The notes beneath the pieces were generated by a model. That model saw only the letters and a list, made by a program, of their open reading frames with translations. It did not search any database and was not told the origin of the DNA. From positions 1 to 8,893 of the forward strand of contig RFPK01000066.1 in NCBI GenBank assembly GCA_009926195.1: a stretch of 8,893 nt of DNA, in the 5' to 3' direction. This DNA comes from Synechococcaceae bacterium WB4_1_0192. GTDB taxonomy: Bacteria; Cyanobacteriota; Cyanobacteriia; PCC-6307; Cyanobiaceae. A program made the translations under genes and the position numbers. Shown piece after piece: positions 1 through 7,661 of the stretch (positions within the stretch are counted from its first letter, which is position 1; each line of letters begins with the position of its first letter).

Positions 1-1
1 A

Positions 2-127
2 CTTGAACGGCGTATACATCAAGGTAACCTGAAGCAGTTCCTAGAAGAAAACCCCGGTGTCGTACCTCCGGGTCTGAACTCCAACTCGGAGTATGACGTT
101 TCGGTACGCAAACCTTCAGCAAAGTGA
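2..127 (+). CDS. C-terminal tail of an unidentified, possibly phage-encoded protein
   Basis: An open frame enters from the left edge and ends at TGA 125-127, giving 41 residues. The tail contains KQFLEENPGVVPPGLN, then an SEYDVSVRKP stretch, and ends in AK. It is charged and soluble, with no membrane segment. Only eight bases separate its stop from the next ATG at 136, so the two look like neighbours in one operon. GC is about half over the first 220 bases (hand count), clearly lower than the phosphoketolase and glycogen phosphorylase DNA that follows. The style resembles small phage replication or accessory proteins, but that is an impression from memory. The upstream part is outside the window and I do not assign a function. 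Confidence 0.5.
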   Translation, partial: LERRIHQGNLKQFLEENPGVVPPGLNSNSEYDVSVRKPSAK

Positions 128-135
128 GAAACTAA

Positions 136-240
136 ATGAGCAACGTAGCAGTATTTAACCCTTCCCAAGTACCCGCCTTTGCAAAGAATCGCGGTCAGTT
201 ATCTGCCGTAGCCAAAGCCCTAGCAGGTGGCGGAGCAGGC
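136..240 (+). pseudogene. N-terminal fragment of a phage-like protein, cut off at a junction
   Basis: ATG 136 begins a natural-looking N-terminus: SNVAVFNPSQVPAFAK, then LSAVAKALAGGG. It reads well for about 35 residues. From roughly 225-240 onward the same frame is only an out-of-frame reading of phosphoketolase DNA (rich in Arg, Pro and Gly), and it stays open by chance to 657. The beginning resembles N-termini I associate with hypothetical proteins of tailed-phage genomes, where a globular domain follows the Gly-rich stretch; here that domain is missing. The upstream gene ends eight bases earlier, consistent with one operon. The identity is uncertain; the abrupt change of coding frame and base composition is what the sequence itself shows. 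Confidence 0.45.
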
Positions 241-939
241 GCTGGTGGAACCGAATGTGTGCAACATCATCGTCAGCGACAAGCAGAAGCATCTGCAGTA
301 CCTGACCCTGGAGCAGGCGCGGGCCCAGGTGGCCCGCGGCGTCGGCCTGTGGGACTGGGCCAGCAACGACCACATCGATGGGCAGGGGGACGACCCGGAT
401 GTGGTGATGGCCTGCGCCGGCGACATTCCCACCAAGGAAACCCTGGCGGCGGTGCAGATCCTGCGGCGGGAGATGCCGTCGCTGCGGATCCGCGTCCTGA
501 ATGTCGTGAAACTGTTTGCACTCACCCAACCGAGCGAACACCCCCACGGACTGAACGACTGGGATTTCGACAGCCTGTTCACCACGGACCGTCCCGTGAT
601 CTTCAACTTCCACGGCTATCCCTGGCTGATCCACCGTCTCACCTACCGCCGCCATAACCATGCCAATTTCCACGTACGCGGGTACAAGGAAATGGGCAAC
701 ATCAACACACCTCTGGAGCTGGCCATGAACAACCAGATCGATCGCTTCAACCTGGTGATTGATGTGATTGACCGCGTACCGGGGTTAGGGTCACGCGCCG
801 CCCACCTCAAGGAGCAGATGAAGGACGCGATCCTGCTGCACCGATCCCATGCCCATCAACACGGCATGGACGCGGCAGACATCAGCCACTGGCGCTGGAG
901 CGACCAGGGCACAGAGCCGATCCAGCCGGAGGTGACCCG

Positions 940-943
<4 letters not shown>
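227..943 (+). CDS. xfp: Phosphoketolase, 5'-truncated: C-terminal domain only
   Basis: Phosphoketolase (TPP-dependent, cytoplasmic) splits xylulose-5-P or fructose-6-P with phosphate to give acetyl-P plus a triose- or tetrose-P. This frame matches the last part of the enzyme. Counting from GTG 227, GLWDWASND lies near residues 40-48, PDVVMACAGDIPT near 57-69, HGYPWLIHRLTYRR at 129-142, FHVRGYKE near 148-155 and VIDVIDRVPGLGSRAA near 177-192. The family is usually about 800 residues. Only some 238 remain, roughly the XFP C-terminal domain, so the TPP-binding and catalytic parts are absent. In this frame a TAG lies at 221-223, and the DNA upstream belongs to a different gene. GTG 227 is only the first possible start, with no convincing ribosome site; the fragment is probably not functional. 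The stop overlaps the glycogen phosphorylase start. Confidence 0.9.
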
Positions 944-3465
<2,522 letters not shown>

Positions 3466-3481
3466 GCGCGGGGCCGCAGGC

Positions 3482-4375
3482 GTGGCTGAGGCCCTGACCC
3501 TGGTGCTGAACGTGGGCAGCTCCAGCCTCAAGGCGGCCGTATTCGCCACGGCCGCCGACGGCGGGGAGCGGCTGTGGCAAGGGCAGATCGGGCTGCAGGC
3601 AGCGGACCCGGCGAGGGACCACCACGCCCTGAGGCAGTGGCTGGAGCCAACGCTGGAGCCGTGGTGGCCGCGAATCGGGCGAGTCGGCCACCGGCTGGTG
3701 CATGGCGGCGAGCGGTTCACCGCCCCCACCCGGATGCGCCCTTCGTCGTCGTCGACGGCGAGGGCTTCTGGGGCGCGGACCGCCTCTGGCAGGTCGAGGC
3801 CTGGCTCGAGCGGGGCGGTTGGTGAGGGCATGGCGGCGATCGCGGCAGGCTGCAGTGTGGACACCAGCATGGGCTTCACGCCGCTGGAGGGGCTGGTGAT
3901 GGCCAGCCGCAGCGGCTCCGTGGATCCGGGGCTGCTGCTGCACCTGCAGCGGCGCGGTATCGGCCTCGAGGCCCTGGAGCAGGGACTGAACCGGGACAGC
4001 GGCCTGCGGGGTCTGTCGGGCCTGAGCGGGGACTGGCTTGAGCTGCAGGCGGCGGCCCATGCCGGCCACGCCGGCGCTCAGCTGGCCCTGGCCGTGTTCC
4101 GCCACCGGCTGCTGGCCGGCATCGGCGCCATGGCCGCCAGCCTGGGGGGCGTGGAGATGATCGGCCTCACCGGCGGCATCGGCGCCGCCGACGCCGCCCT
4201 GCTGGCGGATCTGCAAGCGGCACTGGGCTGGCTCGGGCCCGTGGAGTGGCTACAGCTCAGCAGCGATGAGGAGGGAATGATCGCCCGGTTGTTGCCGGCC
4301 GGCGGGGCGCTCAGCGATCCGGCAGATCCGGGGTCTGGTGCAGCAGGCGGTTCAGCCGCAGGCGATCGGCATTGA
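3482..4375 (+). CDS. ackA: Acetate kinase with its central segment replaced; probably non-functional
   Basis: Acetate kinase makes ATP and acetate from acetyl-P, so it would act directly after phosphoketolase. GTG 3482 gives LVLNVGSSSLKAAVF (Asn10, nucleotide/phosphate site) and GHRLVHGGERFTAPTR (residues 69-84, with the substrate-binding Arg71). The frame resumes with SVDTSMGFTPLEGL (125-138), SRSGSVDPG with Arg143, LTGGIGAAD near 229-237, and SDEEGMIARLL near the end. About 110 family residues between Thr-Arg-84 and roughly 118 are gone, including the segments with the catalytic FDTAFH and YGFHG motifs. They are replaced by some 32 Ser/Arg/Ala-rich residues read out of frame from foreign DNA. 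The total is 297 residues against about 400 usual. Both halves share one reading frame, so the ORF stays open. Its end overlaps the convergent gene by 65 bases. Confidence 0.85.
   Translation: MAEALTLVLNVGSSSLKAAVFATAADGGERLWQGQIGLQAADPARDHHALRQWLEPTLEPWWPRIGRVGHRLVHGGERFTAPTRMRPSSSSTARASGARTASGRSRPGSSGAVGEGMAAIAAGCSVDTSMGFTPLEGLVMASRSGSVDPGLLLHLQRRGIGLEALEQGLNRDSGLRGLSGLSGDWLELQAAAHAGHAGAQLALAVFRHRLLAGIGAMAASLGGVEMIGLTGGIGAADAALLADLQAALGWLGPVEWLQLSSDEEGMIARLLPAGGALSDPADPGSGAAGGSAAGDRH
3736..3830 (+). pseudogene. 3' end of a DsbA-family (2-hydroxychromene-2-carboxylate isomerase-like) gene inside ackA
   Basis: In the frame one base behind that of ackA, this stretch reads APFVVVDGEGFWGADRLWQV, then EAWLERGGW and a TGA at 3823-3825. 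That is the typical C-terminus of 2-hydroxychromene-2-carboxylate isomerases and related GST-kappa/DsbA-like proteins, in which a cis-Pro segment (GAP-x-FVVDG) is followed by FWG-x-DRL. The ackA frame across the same bases gives only low-complexity residues, and the recognisable ackA sequence stops just before and resumes just after. Only about 30 codons are present, with no start. The family call rests on recognising the motif from memory, so it is moderately sure; that the segment is foreign to ackA is surer. Confidence 0.55.
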
Positions 4376-4784
4376 GGGGATCGGGCGCCAGCTCACCGGC
4401 CAGCTCGCGGAATTTCTGCTCCACCTCCTCAGGCACGCGCACGTCGAAGACGCGCTCCATCAGCGCTTCGATCGAGAAGAGATGGGCGTTGATGTTCTCC
4501 AGATCGCCGATCGCCTGCTGAACGGCGTCCTGATCGGCGGCATCACCGGGACCGGCAGCGGCGGCGGCAGCAGGTGCCGGAGCGGGTTCAGCGTCGCCGT
4601 GGGTCTTCTGCAGTTCCTCGAGCACCCGGCCGGCGAGCGTGCGGAACGATTGCAGCGCAGCCCAACTCAGCTCCTGCTGCTGGCGCAGGGTGGGGTTCTC
4701 GCGGATCAGACGGTCGTGTTCCCGGTAGAACCGCTGGCAATCAGGGCATTGGCAGGGCTCTTCCGGCACCGGCAGTCCCTTCAC
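4311..4784 (-). CDS. Hypothetical protein with CxCxxC motif
   Basis: A 157-residue soluble protein starting at GTG 4784 (an in-frame TGA two codons upstream fixes the start region). It has an N-terminal CQCPDCQRFY motif (Cys11, Cys13, Cys16) that could bind a metal, although a fourth ligand is not obvious. A helical segment of about 30-60 follows, then an Ala/Pro-rich linker at about 66-82 and a second charged helical part at about 86-150 containing INAHLFSIEALMERVFDVRV. No membrane segment or signal peptide is seen. It lies 50 bases downstream of another small gene on the same strand, probably one transcript. Its 3' end converges on and overlaps the acetate kinase reading frame. I do not recognise a named family. 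Confidence 0.72.
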   Translation of the reverse strand: MKGLPVPEEPCQCPDCQRFYREHDRLIRENPTLRQQQELSWAALQSFRTLAGRVLEELQKTHGDAEPAPAPAAAAAAGPGDAADQDAVQQAIGDLENINAHLFSIEALMERVFDVRVPEEVEQKFRELAGELAPDPLNADRLRLNRLLHQTPDLPDR

Positions 4785-4834
4785 GTCTCAGTGCCCATCA
4801 TGGCACCAGGCGCGGAGCAAAATGGCGAGTCCCG

Positions 4835-5173
4835 TCAAGCGGCCTCGCTGGAGGCATCGCCGCAGCCGGCCTCGCCGTCGTCATCCTCCGGCTCCTCGCT
4901 GGCGCCGGGGATCGGGATCTCGATCGAGCTCACCACCTGGATCACATCGCGCAGGCGCATCGAATCGGCGAACCAGACCATCGCCTGATCCACGTCTCCG
5001 TCTGCAACGGCGTCGTTGGCGCTGTCCTCATGGGCTTCCGCCAGCAGGGCCAGCCAGCAGAGGCAGCGGGCCTGAATCACCGAGAGGTCGAGCCCCTCGG
5101 GCAGGCTGTCGATGATGCGCTCGCTCTCCTGCTGGACCAGCAGCCTCAGGCGGAGATCATGCAGCTGCGCCAT
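4835..5173 (-). CDS. Small hypothetical protein, helical with acidic tail
   Basis: 112 residues from ATG 5173, with AAGG just upstream on the minus strand as a close-spaced ribosome site. Residues 1-80 look like a helical bundle (LHDLRLRLLVQQESERIIDS, then ARCLCWLALLAEAHEDSAND, then AMVWFADSMRLRDVIQVV). Residues 90-112 are an acidic Glu/Asp/Ser/Ala tail. No transmembrane or export signal is seen. It resembles conserved hypothetical proteins of Synechococcus-type genomes, from memory only. It is the first of two minus-strand genes and shares the roughly 200-base upstream region with the divergent autotransporter gene. Function unknown. Confidence 0.72.
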   Translation of the reverse strand: MAQLHDLRLRLLVQQESERIIDSLPEGLDLSVIQARCLCWLALLAEAHEDSANDAVADGDVDQAMVWFADSMRLRDVIQVVSSIEIPIPGASEEPEDDDGEAGCGDASSEAA

Positions 5174-5424
5174 GGCCTTGCGGCAACTGTCCGCACGCTA
5201 GCGACAGTGTCCAGCCGAGGCATGGCCCCATCGGTAGTGGCCGCTACCAAGACTGGAGCAGCAGGAACACCGGCCAGCCCCCCATCTGCCGAGCGGACAA
5301 CAACAAGCGAACAACAGCGAGCGAACCATCACCCCGCGATCCGAGGACCTTAACAAAAATCCTGGATTAACCACAGATGCGCGATGGCATAAACAAAGTC
5401 CGCCGATATGATTTTTTCAGGCCA
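5174..5424. promoter_or_regulatory. Divergent intergenic region between the hypothetical operon and the autotransporter gene
   Basis: This stretch separates a minus-strand start (5173) from the plus-strand start at 5425, so it must carry promoters for both. On the plus strand the last 80 bases turn AT-rich. TATGAT at 5407-5412 is a good -10 hexamer match, but the bases 17 upstream do not resemble a -35 box. If used, it would give an RNA starting about six bases before ATG 5425. TTAACA at 5350-5355 resembles a -35 element without a clear partner. A run of AACAAC/GCGAAC words at 5297-5327 is simple-sequence-like. I see no convincing promoter for the minus-strand gene. Confidence 0.35.
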
Positions 5425-5865
5425 ATGACCCTGCAGAGGACACGCAGCCACTTCGGGGTCGCCCTGGCGACACTGGCCAGCCTGAGCGCACCAGCGCTGG
5501 CAGCCCCGCTGACCGGCACGGGCGGCAGCACCAGCAATCCAGCCGTTACCGGCGGAACGGTGGTGGACTTCAACGCCCTACCTAATAATACCGCGGGGCC
5601 ATTCACCCTGAACGGCGTTACATTCAGCCCGATTTCCCCCGCCTTTGGCGGGCAGAATGCTGGCTTTGCCATCAGTAACAGCGTAGGCGGCGTGCTCAAC
5701 GTTCCAGCAGGCCAGAGTGCAATCCGCACTAATCCAGGAGGCAGCGGATTCGGATTCACGTTTCTGCAGCCGGTCTCGGCCTTCGCCTTCAACGTCGGCG
5801 ACCTCGGCAGCTCCAACACCGTCTGGGCCCTCAAATCCAAGAATGCTCAAGGCCAGGTCCTGTAA
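5425..5865 (+). CDS. Autotransporter N-terminal fragment: signal peptide and part of the extracellular domain
   Basis: ATG 5425 gives a classic signal peptide: basic n-region MTLQRTRSHFG, hydrophobic VALATLASLSAP, and an ALA cleavage site before APLTG. An in-frame ATG at 5377 would add 16 residues (RDGINKVRRYDFFRP), making an unusually long n-region and placing the TATGAT -10 match inside the gene; I prefer 5425. The mature part is Gly/Asn/Ser-rich and beta-like (VVDFNALPNNTAGPFTLNGV, SGFGFTFLQPVSAFAFNVGD), similar in style to the jelly-roll extracellular domains of PEP-CTERM and autotransporter passengers. The frame ends at TAA 5863-5865, but the domain evidently continues beyond it. Alone, this fragment would be secreted to the periplasm without an anchor. 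Confidence 0.6.
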   Translation: MTLQRTRSHFGVALATLASLSAPALAAPLTGTGGSTSNPAVTGGTVVDFNALPNNTAGPFTLNGVTFSPISPAFGGQNAGFAISNSVGGVLNVPAGQSAIRTNPGGSGFGFTFLQPVSAFAFNVGDLGSSNTVWALKSKNAQGQVL

Positions 5866-6086
5866 ACATACGTCCTCGCCAACAATGTTGGCACTAACAA
5901 CGGATATTACTACGGCCTGAGTGGCACCGCCGGCGATATCTACAGCGCCGAACTAACCGTAACGGCACAAGGCACCAATAGCGATAACATTACTGTATCT
6001 CTGTTTACCTGTAAACTTGCACTAGAGATCCTCCACGGCAGCGGCGCCATCACAGCAATCACATCGGCCATGCAAGCGCTGAATCA

Positions 6087-6095
6087 GGGGGGGGG
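6087..6095. repeat. Nine-G homopolymer at the frame change
   Basis: An uninterrupted run of nine G lies exactly where the autotransporter reading frame changes. Counting codons, eight (or eleven) G would fuse the upstream and barrel frames, whereas nine does not. Such runs slip during replication and serve as phase switches in surface-protein genes of other bacteria. They are also a common place for sequencing indels. Confidence 0.85.
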
Positions 6096-7345
6096 TGAAC
6101 CAACTGGCCAGCGCTGGTGCCATCGACCGAGTGTTCCGATCGATCGCCGCCAACACCACCAACAACGCCAACAACAGCGGCACCCTGATCGGCAGCACGG
6201 GCTTCACCACCGGCCAGGCCGCTGCAGCCGGCATCTCGCCCGCCTTCCTGAATGCCACGTCCCAGCTGCTGACGCTGCTGTCCGATGCCGAGCTGATCGC
6301 AGCGGTGAACTCCCTCTCCCCCGAACCCTATGCCGCCTTCCAGAGCGTTGGCCTGGACACTCTCAAGCGCCAGCGTGAACTACTGCTGAGCCAGGCCGGC
6401 AACTGCGCCAAGACCGGCTGGGTCGTGAACGCCCCCAACCGCAGAACCGGTCAGACCGGCAAGCAACCACTCTGCGTGTTCGCACAGGCCAATAACGCCA
6501 CCAGCAACATCAGCGGTTCCGCCGGGCTTTCCGGCTACAACTCCGGCATCTTCTCCAGCTACTACGGCATCGAATACAAGCCCTCCCAGAAATGGACCAT
6601 CGGAGCCGCCTATGGCTATGGCACCTCCTACCTCAACGCCATGACGCTGACCAATGCCTCGGTCAGTTCAGATGTGAACAGCGGTTCCATCTATGGCACC
6701 TATAAACCCAGCGACAAGTGGAACGTCCGCGGCCTGATCGGCTACGCCAACTTCAACCTCTCCGGCCGACGCAGCACGGCATTCATCGACAACGGCTCCA
6801 CGCTGCAGGCCGCACCATCCAGCAATGGCTTCACCCTGGCCTTGAATACGGACTACACGATCAACATCTCCAAGGCATCGGCCACAACACAGACCTACCT
6901 CAAACCACTGCTTGGCCTCGCCTGGGGGAGCTATCAGCAGAGTGGCTTCAGCGAAACCGGCAGCGATGCCCTCAACCTCAATGTGCAGGGGCACACTGCC
7001 AACAGCCTGATCGGCACGATCGGCCTGGAAGTAGCGGCCAGCCCCATCCCACTCAACAAGCGCAAGACGGTCTCGGTCACACCGAGATTGGCCGTGGCCT
7101 ACCAGGTGGATGCCCTCGCCGGCGCGGCCGGCACCAAGGAGCTCACCTCCTCCTTCCAGGCGGCACCAGCGGCCGGCGACTTCACGACCCAGGGTGAAAA
7201 CCGCGGTGTGAACGCCTTCGTGGTGGATGGCGGTGTGGACGTGGCCATCGCCAAGAACACGTCGGTCTACGCCAACGTTGGCTATGAGGTCTTCGCCACA
7301 GGCGGACAGCTCACCTACGGCGGCGGCATGAAGATGCGCTTCTGA
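6095..7345 (+). CDS. Autotransporter beta-barrel domain fragment
   Basis: The frame opens only after a TGA at 6080-6082; GTG 6095 lies in the G run and is unlikely to be a true start. Residues 1-100 are a helical linker (SPAFLNATSQLLTLLSDAEL, then SPEPYAAFQSVGLDTLKRQR). Cys104 and Cys127 bracket a short basic loop. Residues 128-416 alternate polar and hydrophobic strands rich in Tyr/Trp/Gly (YYGIEYKPSQKWTIGAAYGY, IYGTYKPSDKWNVRGLIGYA) and end in a strand YGGGMKMRF with terminal Phe, the signal recognised by the BAM machinery. This matches the autotransporter beta-domain (PF03797-like) and its usual 250-300 residue size. It has no signal peptide of its own and so depends on the upstream fragment for export. 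Confidence 0.8.
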   Translation: MNQLASAGAIDRVFRSIAANTTNNANNSGTLIGSTGFTTGQAAAAGISPAFLNATSQLLTLLSDAELIAAVNSLSPEPYAAFQSVGLDTLKRQRELLLSQAGNCAKTGWVVNAPNRRTGQTGKQPLCVFAQANNATSNISGSAGLSGYNSGIFSSYYGIEYKPSQKWTIGAAYGYGTSYLNAMTLTNASVSSDVNSGSIYGTYKPSDKWNVRGLIGYANFNLSGRRSTAFIDNGSTLQAAPSSNGFTLALNTDYTINISKASATTQTYLKPLLGLAWGSYQQSGFSETGSDALNLNVQGHTANSLIGTIGLEVAASPIPLNKRKTVSVTPRLAVAYQVDALAGAAGTKELTSSFQAAPAAGDFTTQGENRGVNAFVVDGGVDVAIAKNTSVYANVGYEVFATGGQLTYGGGMKMRF

Positions 7346-7354
7346 GCGATCCCG

Positions 7355-7379
7355 GCCAGCCTGGGCCTTCCAGGCTGGC
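7355..7379 (+). terminator. Hairpin after the autotransporter gene
   Basis: GCCAGCCTGG (7355-7364) pairs perfectly with CCAGGCTGGC (7370-7379) across a five-base loop, nine bases after the stop. There is no T run following it, so it is either a non-canonical terminator or an mRNA-end stabiliser. Confidence 0.5.
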
Positions 7380-7391
7380 GCTGGTGAAAGC

Positions 7392-7438
7392 ACGGGGCTG
7401 GCGGGACTCGAACCCACGACCTACGGCTTAGGAAACCG
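7392..7438 (-). repeat. 3' fragment of a tRNA-Arg(CCU) gene: left attachment-type repeat
   Basis: On the minus strand this reads as the anticodon arm (GCGGT, loop TTCCTAA with anticodon CCT, GCCGT), variable loop AGGTC, T arm (GTGGG, loop TTCGAGT, CCCGC), then the acceptor strand CAGCCCC and discriminator G. The D arm and 5' acceptor strand are absent: the next bases toward higher coordinates contain no D-arm sequence. It is therefore a 3' half-tRNA. Bases 7392-7426 are identical to 8859-8893. A 3' tRNA fragment on the far side of an insert is what tyrosine-integrase insertion into a tRNA gene leaves behind. Confidence 0.8.
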
Positions 7439-7473
7439 CCCGAACCCATTGGCATGCCTGGGATCCGGCCTCG

Positions 7474-7493
7474 ACTTGCCTAATCACTTGCCT
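7474..7493 (+). repeat. Tandem ACTTGCCT repeat near the left element end
   Basis: ACTTGCCT occurs at 7474-7481 and 7486-7493, a 12-base period. The heptamer CTTGCCT recurs inverted as AGGCAAG at 7601-7607. The pair sits 36 bases inside the left tRNA repeat, where recombination directionality or integrase arm sites often lie. That role is inference only. Confidence 0.4.
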
Positions 7494-7549
7494 CAAGGGG
7501 GCTCCCAAAGGCCGACTGGAAGCGCCCAGAAGCACCCAAGAGGGGCCAA

Positions 7550-7566
7550 GCCCGATCGCTTCGGGC
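7550..7566. other. Small hairpin upstream of fic
   Basis: GCCCGA (7550-7555) and TCGGGC (7561-7566) are perfect inverted arms around a five-base loop. No T run follows, so a terminator role is not supported. The surrounding 7439-7592 holds no gene that I can see. Confidence 0.3.
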
Positions 7567-7592
7567 AGGCCCGGCGACCAGCCAGGCCAAGC

Positions 7593-7644
7593 CTTATTCA
7601 AGGCAAGGTACTTTTACTTGAATAAGATGCGGATCTATTCAAGG
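7593..7644. promoter_or_regulatory. Probable operator of fic: perfect inverted repeat plus a third half-site
   Basis: CTTATTCAAG (7593-7602) and CTTGAATAAG (7617-7626) form a perfect 10-base inverted repeat with a 14-base spacer. TATTCAAGG recurs at 7636-7644 in the same orientation as the left arm. The patch is AT-rich in a GC-rich surround and ends 18 bases before the fic ATG. A weak promoter (TTTACT 7613-7618, 17 bases, TATTCA 7636-7641) would overlap the sites. Because the Fic protein carries a C-terminal winged helix, autoregulation through these sites is a reasonable inference. Confidence 0.6.
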
Positions 7645-7661
7645 TTCGCGGCGGAGAGGCC

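Larger units (their letters stand above)
5425..7345 (+). pseudogene. Autotransporter-type outer-membrane protein gene, split by a stop and a frameshift
   Basis: Read as one unit, this is a type V-like protein of about 640 residues: signal peptide, extracellular domain of about 190 residues, linker, then a C-terminal beta-barrel for outer-membrane insertion. Two lesions break it. TAA 5863-5865 interrupts the extracellular domain; the same frame continues sensibly after it (YYYGLSGTAGDIYSAELTVT), and CAA would fit there. At the nine-G run 6087-6095 the frame moves from that of the first part to that of the barrel; one G fewer would join AMQALNQ to VNQLASAGAIDRVF. The two lesions argue for a pseudogene, although the G run alone would suit phase variation. 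The gene lies divergent from the small hypothetical genes and ends before a hairpin. Confidence 0.7.

Noticed and set aside
241..657. Continuation of the frame starting at 136 as one 173-residue protein.
   Set aside because: Past about residue 35 it is an out-of-frame reading of phosphoketolase DNA, rich in Arg, Pro and Gly, with no independent support.
4338..5353. Plus-strand frames of 216 and 259 residues opposite the two hypothetical genes.
   Set aside because: They mirror the minus-strand genes, lack ribosome sites, and have compositions typical of shadows.
6003..6016. Short palindrome GTTTACCTGTAAAC inside the autotransporter gene.
   Set aside because: It lies within the passenger coding frame, has no partner site or nearby start, and is short enough to be chance.
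6070..6378. A 102-residue plus-strand frame starting at ATG 6070.
   Set aside because: After the G run it reads the barrel gene out of frame; only its first residues belong to the passenger frame.
7439..7480. The possibility that the left tRNA copy is a complete tRNA.
   Set aside because: No D arm or GGGGCTG 5' acceptor strand can be found on the minus strand beyond the anticodon arm.
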